From Ctenosaura bakeri (lineage: Eukaryota; Chordata; Lepidosauria; Squamata; Iguanidae), in NCBI GenBank assembly GCA_948474755.1, contig CAOLHI010004248.1:62001-126000 (forward strand): a stretch of 64,000 nt of DNA. The letters are read 5' to 3'. Under the pieces are notes generated by a model, which saw only the letters and a list, made by a program, of their open reading frames with translations, made no database searches and was not told the origin of the DNA. Shown one piece after another: positions 56,232 to 64,000 of this stretch; position 1 is the stretch's first letter; each line of letters opens with the position of its first letter. A program made the translations under genes and the position numbers.

Positions 56232-56555
56232 TAGGACTCGGAAGGACAGGTGTGAAGGAACTAGATAAGAGTCTCAGTAAATACCACAGTTGGGATCATC
56301 TATGCCATAACATTTCTGATTTCGATGTAGAGTTGTGAAAGCTGTGTAACGATGATAGTGGACAGGCAGAAAATTAACTCATTTGAAATGTGGTGCTGAA
56401 GGAGAATTCTATAGGTCCAAGTAAATGTGAGACCCTGAACTTTCACTAGAAGACATAGTTACCATACTTTGGAAGTGTCTTAAGATGATATGAATCACTA
56501 GAACAAACAATAATGCTTGCTAAAGTGGAAGGTAGTGAGAAAAGAGGAAGATCAT

Positions 56556-57009
56556 GGCCTTTTCCGCATTTTATTTTTAAAACGGCAGCGCGTCCTCCAG
56601 CGAGGACGTTTGCACTTGGGGGAAAACTGGGTCCAGACTACTTAATGTATGTCCGGACTTCAGCCTGCTCTGGAATGACCAGAACTGGTGGTTCCCTGTG
56701 CTACTGAAAAACCGATTAAAAGAGGACTTTCAATAGCCCGGCGCACCTCAGTCCGTCGCTGCGCTAATGTGTAGATATGCAGGCTCGCGCCAGCACAAGG
56801 CTGCAGATCTTCCGGGGGCAGGCTTTCGGCTGGCGAGCTTCTCCAGTTGGTGGAGAGCCTCCACCAACCAGAAGCCTCCATTTTTGTCCCCGGAGAGTGT
56901 GTAGCACGGGCACACGCTGCTCCAGATCAGCGTGGATTGTCTGGGGGGAGCGTGCCAGTCCGGTGAGTAATGGACTGCCCCGTTTTCCCCCCAAAGTGTG
57001 GAAAAGCCC
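56556..57009. mobile_element. Harbinger-like MITE, ~454 bp
   Basis: GGCCTTTTCCGCA to TGTGGAAAAGCCC; flanks CAT and CAA. The interior is homologous to 45619-46138 over most of its length. CpG-rich relative to its surroundings. Confidence 0.78.
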
Positions 57010-57174
57010 CAAATTACAAGTGGATAGATTCAAACAAGGAGGTCACCACTCTGAGTCTGTAAGACCAGAGTAGAATTGTTAATAACAGGATGTATTGGAT
57101 GCCCTTTTTTTTAGCTTAAAAACAAGACAAATTGGTGCAGTGTAAAATCATGCATGAAGAATGTAGTTTGGGGA

Positions 57175-57545
57175 TGTTTTTCTCCCTGTCTCACAACATT
57201 AGAACTTGAACTCTTTCAGTGAAACTCATGGGTAAGAGTTGTAGATTAGACAAGAGGAAGTTCTTTTTCCCTCGGTGTGTTGTCAAATTATGGAATTCAC
57301 TGCTACAAGTTATACACCAATCTGGACAGCTTTTGAAAGGGGATTAGATCATTTCATGGAGGATGTGGTGATCAGTGGCTACTAGCCATGACGGTTATAT
57401 TCTACTTTCAGTATCAGAGGTACAGCCGATGTAAGTAGGAGAGTGCTATTGCATTGTTGAATGAGTTCTGGGTTTTCTAAGGGCATCTGATTGGCACTAT
57501 AAGAGAAGTGTTAGAGACAACAATGTTAGCATGTTCATGTCATTA
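57175..57545 (+). mobile_element. CR1/L3-like LINE 3' fragment
   Basis: 'aattatggaattcactgctacaag', 'ttttgaaaggggattagatcatttcatggagg' and 'atcagtggctactagccatgacgg' resemble the end of a CR1-clade reverse transcriptase (an LWNSLP..GFKRGLDKFMEE-type stretch) that is widespread in reptiles. Degraded. Confidence 0.6.
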
Positions 57546-58504
57546 ATGTTAGTTTGGATGTCTCTCTGAAGCTGAACATACCATATTCATGTCATTTCCT
57601 GTTTATTGGTCTTATCCACATCCACTCTCTTCTGGCTTGTGCTGGTCATCTCCCATTTTGTAATCTATAATTTGCTCTCTCTTTATCTCTCTCTCTGCCC
57701 CCCACTCCATGTTTGAAAAAACACACATTAGCAAAGCCTCTCACCATGAGATGTAAAACAACCTTCGGTATCTGTAAGTAAACATACTTCACTATGTTTG
57801 AATAAAAGAGACCAAAACTGCTACATTTTCTCTGCTAAATCCTATGTGTGAATGGGTGGGTGGTGGGTGGTGGTGGAACTGGTTATTGCTCACATTCTGT
57901 TTGTACATACTAGTTGCTGTGCTTGTGAGATGTACTACTCTCTCATACATTCTCTAGTAAGAAGAATATAAATGAGACAGATCTATATTATGAGCCTTTC
58001 TTATGTTCTTGTCTTTAAGCCAGCAGGAAGGGGAAAAAATGGAATAAAGATCAATATCCAGCAGTCAATGGTGAAATCTTATATTGCTAACAAAAATTAC
58101 CACTGCAACATCTTTCCAAGAAATATGCCTGATCTACACCAATCCTTTTTTACACTGCGAACACTGGATAATGGGTATTGTGACCATATGGGATGAAAGA
58201 TGCTCATGCACTTTGAATTAGTTTGTAGTGAGTAAACACAGTCTGGGGGGAAAAAATACTTTCTTTTCTTGTTAGTCTTCCCTTCTCAAAGATCAGGGCC
58301 TCCACAGTTTTTGTGGAGTAATGAGCATTACCACAAATTAAGGAAGAAATAGATAAATAAAATCCTTCAAGTCATATGCTTAGAATGACTTGGATTGAAT
58401 TTAACTTCAAATTAGAGGTAAACTCACTAGAGTGCAGACTTGTTGTCTGCAGACACAGAGCTTGTATTGCCTTTCTAGCTAACTGTATAGTTTTTTGATG
58501 AATG
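57546..58504. other. unassigned intergenic DNA
   Basis: No gene recognised; a GGT/GGGT run lies near 57856-57874. Confidence 0.45.
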
Positions 58505-59310
58505 CCGAATGATCGATCTCTCCTTCACAACTGATACCAAGGAGGCTGTGGTAGTACTGAATTGTTGTCTGGATTCAGTGAAGGATTGGGTGTGGCTGAA
58601 TGGACTGAGGCTGGGAAAGGCAGATCTGACTACAGCGGTTCATGCTTTAGTTACCTCCTGATTGGACTACTGTAATGCACTCTACATGGGGCTGTCCTTC
58701 TTTGGAAGCTGCAGCTAGTTCCAAATGCAGCAGCCAGACTGATGTCAGTTATGCATTTTGGAAACCATATAACACCTGTCTTGCTTAAATTACACTGGCC
58801 TCCACTTTGATTCCAACCTCAATTCAAGGTACTGGTGTTGACCTAAAAAGTCCTAAAAAATTGAGGCCAGGATATCTGCAAGACCGCATCCTCCCATATG
58901 AGCCTGCTGGAAATCTGAGATCTTCAGAGGAAGTGCTGTTGCATATCCCAGCACCTTATGAAGTTGGCTTGATAGGTAGATAAAAAAAAGGGCTTTCTTT
59001 GAAGCAACACCTTGACTGCGGGACTCCCCATCCAAGGAAGATAGGCAGGGCCTATCTCATCTTATCTTCCCACAAGCAGCCAAAACAGTACTGTTCTGCA
59101 TGGCATCCCATGTTTGAAACTGTTGTTTTAACTGCTTTAAAAGTGGATTTTAGGACTGGTTTTAAACTGCTTTTATTTAAAGAGTATTTTAATATGTTTT
59201 TAAAATGTTTTAATCTTTGTGTTTTAATTACTTTTCATTTGTTCATCACCTCAGGAGCCCTTGTGACCTCAGAGACAATACATAAATACTATAAACAAGC
59301 AAGCAAACAA
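58505..59310 (+). mobile_element. L2-like LINE 3' fragment
   Basis: Translates in pieces to VTSxLDYCNALYMG, LQLVPNAAARL, HITPVLLKLHWPP and QFKVLVL, the hallmark C-terminus of L2-clade reverse transcriptase, then a 3' UTR with 'taaaatgttttaatctttgtgttttaa'. Frames are broken. Confidence 0.85.
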
Positions 59311-59675
59311 ACAAATCCATGAGCCAAGAATGCTGTCTGCTGACTTGTTCTGGTTTTTGCATTCCACTGGTAGGGAGCTTCCATTCTCTTACATCTATTT
59401 CTAGATACCTGCAGTACAGACAGCAGGGTTATCAGATTGTGACCCTAAGACTATTAACTATGAATAGGAGGACTCTAGACTATAGAAAGGCCATGGGAAA
59501 GAGAACAATCGCCTCACAAAGATGCCTCTTGAAGTATGGTTAGATTGGCTCCCCAACAGGGCGAGCAGCTTCAGATATGGGATTGAAGTTGCTGGGAAAA
59601 CAGCTGTCATCTTGGGTGGGGGAGTAATACGCATGCAAAGAACCAAGAACACTTCTAGTTTTTCTTTTCTGGGTT
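59311..59675. other. unassigned intergenic DNA
   Basis: No gene recognised. Confidence 0.4.
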
Positions 59676-59940
59676 GGGAAACATGTGGCCCACAGGCTGC
59701 AGGTGGTCCCAAGCTGATTTACAACCTTAAGGGCCACACAGCACCCCTAAAAGATTGGAAAAGGAGATTAGTAAATGTTTGGTCAAAAATGCCCCCACAC
59801 AACAATGTTGCCATGTTTTGGGTTCTCTTGAGTCACTTAAAGCCCTGAATAGTTTATGTTGCCTGAAAGGGGTGTGGGAACCCAGTTTTGAAAAACTTTT
59901 TAAAAATAAAAAAATGGGGGAAGTATGGCCCTCTAAGTTT
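59676..59940. mobile_element. possible hAT-type element
   Basis: Opens with 'gttgggaaacatgtggcccacaggctgcaggtggtcc', includes 'gggccacacagcacccc' and ends near 'ggggaagtatggccctc'. Partner of the fragment at 15218. Confidence 0.4.
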
Positions 59941-59999
59941 TCATGGTAACTGTGTACCCCGCTCTACTTCCTCCCTTGTTCCCACCGCCCCCATAATAA

Positions 60000-60153
60000 T
60001 GTTTCTACTGTGCTGCACAGATGGTATCTCTCTCCTCAAATTGCAAAAATGACCAGTAACATGAAACCTATTTGTTGGAAATGTGATGAAAAGGATCATT
60101 TTGCATCTGTGGTGGAATTGTAAATATATTTTAAAAATTGTAACAAGTATTTA
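60000..60153 (+). mobile_element. old L1 ORF2 fragment, left part
   Basis: Reads like HRWYLSPQIAKM followed by a CWKCDEKD zinc-knuckle stretch, homologous to about residues 1105-1130 of the intact L1 ORF2. Stopped by frameshifts, then cut by the insertion at 60154. Confidence 0.75.
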
Positions 60154-61028
60154 CCCTGATTTCTGGGGTCCCTTGGGGGATACCTCAATGTGCTGCACGT
60201 GATGGGGAATGGAAACTAGACAGAGCAAGAGCAATGCGAGAGGCAGGGTAACCTAGTGGGGTCTTTTTACCCAGTTTTTATGGTGTTAGGCCAAGCCAAA
60301 AACCAAACGAAGATGTCCAATAAAATGATTTTATTGAATGAAAGTCTCACACACCAACGCAATCACTTAAACACTCACTCAAGACCTATTAAGAAGCAAA
60401 AGAGAGGAAACTGGATAGGGGGAATATTGAAGGGATTGTAGCTGGGGTAATACTGTACCTTTTCCTGAAGTCCTTGGTCCAGGAAAGACAGCGAAGAAGT
60501 GTAGCTCAGCACGGAGAGGGCTGAGGGGATTAGTCAACTGATGGAGAAACGGTCTGCTGGTATGACCGGGAGTTATCCAAAGAACCGCTCAAAAACTGGG
60601 ACTATTTGTAGGGGGAAAAGTACCTGGAGGGCTAATCCTTTCCCGGGGAGAACAATGGGTGTTGCAACGAGAAAGAAGCTCCACAATGGTAACTTCCTTT
60701 GAGTGATGAGATTACAAGGTGTTGCCAAAGTCTCAGGATCTTTGGCTGCATTGGGTTGTGGTGTGACTTTCTGTAAATGGTCCTTGCCTGATAGGATTTT
60801 GCTCAACTTGGGGCAAACACGCTAATCCCCTTAAGTTGGCTTCTCAGGGGCTTTGTTTATTGTGGGTTTGCACAGCTTGAGGTCCCCTGGGGCTACGTGA
60901 CTGGGGTTTTTACTGGCCTGGCCTGGTTTTCGATTATTTGACTGTTGCTGCCTACGTGCCCATCCAGGTGACCTCTCAGGCACATTGAATCATATTTTAA
61001 TATCAAAATTGTAGACCCCGGGACAGGG
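60154..61028. mobile_element. 875-bp insertion of unknown class in L1
   Basis: The ends are inverted (CCCTGATTTCTGGGGTC at the left; GACCCCGGGACAGGG at the right), and the element is bracketed by a direct TTTA, or TTTACC if the termini are set two bases in. L1 ORF2 sequence continues on both sides. On the minus strand it has TACAAATAG-like and AATAAA motifs ~280 bp apart and possible TG...CA ends, so a solo LTR is one option; the CCCTG/CAGGG ends make a DNA transposon another. No ORF of note. Confidence 0.65.
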
Positions 61029-61868
61029 TTTACCAGTGAGATAGCAATTACATGATAAAATTGCAGAGATACTGCAGATTAACTACCCAATGAGTTCACT
61101 GATCTACCTGCTCAATATGATAGGAAAGATACGATATACTCAACTAATAAAGAAATACCAAAAGAAATTTTTATTATATATGATAATAAATGTAGCACGA
61201 CCAACTCTAGTTCAACACTGGAAATCAACTATTATGTCCATGGTAGGGGTGTGATTATTGAATTTATACAACTTAGCTGAACTAGACAAATTAACAATGA
61301 TGCTATATGATCAAAAGGACAAACAATTTCCAGAGTCTTGGCAGATAGGATTCCACCCCACCCCACCCCACGCCACCCCATGGGAAAGACAATGTGGGAA
61401 ACAGGCAACAGTAGAAGTGTTGAGTTGACACCTAAACTATAACTTTAGAAGGTTAAATGAATACTCTGGTTTAAGAGTCGGGGAAATGTTTTAAGAGAGG
61501 TTAACATTTCCTTTCTTTGTTTACAGGAGAGAAATTTTGTATAAATAGAAAACTTACTGTAATATTGGAATACAAGGATGTATATCACTAAAATACCAGT
61601 AGAGATGACTACTAAAAAAAGAAGTAGATAATAAGCAGAAGCTAGATTAGAAATAGTGTAGCACCTATAACCCTTAGAGAAGGAAGCTGGTTTGGGGAAG
61701 TGGAAGGGAACCTGAGTCTTTCTTGAAATTTATTATTAAAAATAGGTGTGACCAATGTGATAAATGACCAAATGTAATGTGAAAAGTATATGAATGTATA
61801 GTTATTTTGTTCTCATATTTTATTGAGTGTTGATTTTTTTCTTTAATAAAATATTGTTTAAAAATAAT
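61029..61868 (+). mobile_element. old L1 3' end, right part
   Basis: Continues the L1: an EILQINYPMSS-like piece, then LLYMIINVARPTLVQHWKS (compare the intact copy's LYMITAARLIYAQKWKS) and LDKLTMMLYDQ, followed by a 3' UTR ending in TTTAATAAAATATTG and an A-rich tail at about 61845-61868. A (CCCCA)n tract lies at 61353-61380. Confidence 0.82.
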
Positions 61869-62276
61869 GTTTCCACTATGTGCCTTCCTTGACCACACAG
61901 GGAGCATATTTCATGCATCCTAACTATATTATATAATGCTCTAGTGCACACTACAAAAGCACAGTGGTGACAAATGTGAATCCTGTGTATGAAATGCACA
62001 GAAGATGAAACAATGAAATGGAATCCTGAAAAATATTAAAAAGCATGTTGCTGCCTTATCACCCTCACTCTACATAAAAATATAAAACCTGACTATTGTG
62101 GCATCCACATAAGAAACAAACAAACAAAAAATTAAATTGCTTAAAGAGTGGTAGGAGATAACATTAATTAATTTACAAAGAAGGGGAAACTATAGGGAAA
62201 CAAAAATAGAAACAATATTTTACTTCTCCTTTAAACAAGCATATGCAGACACCAGGGACTGAAGGAAAGGGAAGAA
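61869..62276. other. unassigned intergenic DNA
   Basis: Nothing recognised. Confidence 0.4.
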
Positions 62277-62279
62277 TTA

Positions 62280-62481
62280 GGCAATTTCTGCACTACACTG
62301 TTGCAGTGCTACTATTCCACTTTCAACCTCCTATGGAATCCTGGGGTTTGCAGTGTAAGGAGGGGCTTTTAGAATTCTCAGCCAGAGAGCTCTTGGGCCT
62401 CAGTAAACTACAAACCCCAGAATTCCACAGGAGGTTGAAAGTGGAATAATAGCACTATAACAATGTGGTGTGGAAATGGCC
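62280..62481. mobile_element. palindromic Harbinger-like MITE, 202 bp
   Basis: Starts GGCAATTTCTGCACTACAC, ends GTGTGGAAATGGCC, with direct TTA on both sides (62277-62279 and 62482-62484). A complete member of the family at 46475 and 46671. Confidence 0.88.
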
Positions 62482-62484
62482 TTA

Positions 62485-64000
62485 GATTCAGAGTGAAATA
62501 TTAAAGATATGTTTATTATTAGCTCTAGAAAAAAAAATCAGAGGGAGGGTAGTAAATATCTAAGACAAAGGAAGACACAAGAAGGCTAATAGAAAGGATT
62601 AGAAGAGAGCACTCCGAGAGGAATATTTGGGAAATGGTTTGTTGGAGGTGGGCTGGAAAGAAAGGACAAGAAGAGGGGAAGAACTATGAAGAAGAGAAAA
62701 AAACTGAAATAGTTTAAAGAAGACACAAAGAATAGAGCATAACCTGCCAATTACCCTTAGCTCAGATGCAGACTCAATCTCTTTCTCACTCTGCTTTCTA
62801 CCTAAAAAACTGGAAGGAAGGTAGAATCATGGGTTTTATCACAAAGCACAGTGCTTAGAAAGTATCTGAGAAACCATATCCTAGAATTAGAAGGGAAATC
62901 TGCCAGTGATGAACCTACCTATTTTCTCCCCTCCACTTCTTTCCCCACTGATGTGTCTCCATAGAAATGAAATATCAAAGATACTCTTTTTTACTCCTGC
63001 CTTTTCAAATCCTCAGTCTCCCAAGAGGCATCATCCATGGTACAGTTTTAGTTCTGGTTGCTTTAGAGGGAAACCTACTTATGCCTTAGGAAGCACCAAA
63101 ATTGGTTTGAACCACCCATTTTTTAAGTGCTCACTTCATTTGAATCTCATACACATCCCCAGTAAAGATCAAGCCATTCATAATCAAGAAGTTTTTATGC
63201 TACCTTACTAGTCCGTTTATAGAATTCAACATCTGGCTTGTTCAGTTATTTCAGCTGAGACCCCTTTGAAAATGTCACAGAAATGCAAGAAAACCAAACA
63301 ACAACAACAAAATAAAAAGAAACCAAACTGGAGATCTAGTAGCTTTCCTTTTTCATATGTACTTTCTCAGAAGTGGTTGTTAGTTGATGTTTTGAATATG
63401 AGTTCAAAGCAGTTCTGTTAGAGTAATTCAGATCCTCTAGCCTAATGGTCTCTGAAACAAGCCTGTTTTTGGACTCACACATTCTGCTGCCTACCAGAGA
63501 GATGTTATCTTTGTTTTCGTTTTGCATCAGCTGTTAGAACTCCTGTTTGGAAAATTCCTAGCTTTCTAGGCTAACGAAAACCATGAGGGCAACAAAAATG
63601 AACAATGAAGAAGCATCTCATTGCTGTACTTCTTTCAGACAGTAGTGCCCTATATCCTCCCCTAAAAGAAAGAACAACTGCAAATAGGCCTGCCCTTCTT
63701 GATAAAGCCATTCAACACACACACAAACACACATACTCACAAAAGCTGGAGGATTTAAAAGGTGGAAGATAAACGATCAAACCACATGTAGAAATATTCA
63801 TTCTATTTACCCAGCTGTGAATTTCTGTGATGCACACAGATGTCTCTTGCTTTTAGCTGTTTGATTTTTTTTTATCTCTGCAGTCCTAGCCACTGGACAC
63901 TTATAATTGAAAAGCTCTTGCCCAGACACTGAAATCACCCCCTGTGGATTGTCTTTCTTTTAAAGATAAAGATACTAAAATGAGGAGAGAAGTATGAAGA
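62485..64000. other. unassigned intergenic DNA
   Basis: No gene or named repeat recognised to the end of the window. Confidence 0.45.

Overview
Vertebrate nuclear DNA, almost certainly from a squamate reptile (lizard or snake). The evidence is the mix of transposable elements: chicken-repeat-1 (CR1) LINEs, an L1 LINE, two Bov-B (RTE) LINEs, tRNA-headed SINEs whose 3' tails match Bov-B (the Sauria-SINE type), L2-like tails and many short inverted-repeat DNA elements. I see no host exon, tRNA, rRNA or CRISPR array. The only intact protein-coding genes are the two ORFs of one L1 element. Species cannot be fixed from this sequence. || Layout. 1-1505: unassigned. 1506-13739: a three-level nest. 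A SINE (1506-1593, resuming 13614-13739) was split by a plus-strand CR1 (1594-6191, resuming 13485-13613). That CR1 was in turn split by a full-length minus-strand L1 (6192-13465) bounded by a 19-bp target-site duplication. The CR1 has a duplicated 5' region, an ORF1 with zinc-finger and SGNH-esterase modules, and an ORF2 broken by single-base indels. The L1 has an intact ORF1 (356 aa), an intact ORF2 (1259 aa) and a roughly 1.8-kb 5' UTR. || 13740-22488: mostly unassigned, with a solo LTR (17770-18733), SINE copies and one inverted-repeat element. 22489-24205: minus-strand Bov-B interrupted by a Tigger-like element. 26579-27341: a very CpG-rich inverted-repeat element with a 40-bp minisatellite. 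29020-31475: an old plus-strand CR1. 38400-39180 and 60000-61868: old L1 3' fragments, the second split by an 875-bp insertion of unknown class. 45599-47594: a perfect 60-bp inverted repeat, one arm of which is interrupted by a 520-bp element while the other preserves the empty site. 51399-53345: a second minus-strand Bov-B split by a SINE and a CR1 fragment. 58505-59310: an L2-like tail. || How the parts relate. The intact L1 carries its own machinery for target-primed reverse transcription (ORF1 chaperone, ORF2 endonuclease and reverse transcriptase), although its reverse-transcriptase box reads YTDD, not the usual YADD/FADD. The SINEs carry no proteins and, from the shared tail, probably depended on Bov-B. 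A set of elements with GGCC-type termini and 3-bp target duplications looks like PIF/Harbinger-type MITEs mobilised by a transposase not present here. Nesting orders the insertions in time: SINE before CR1 before L1; Bov-B before Tigger-like element, SINE and CR1.
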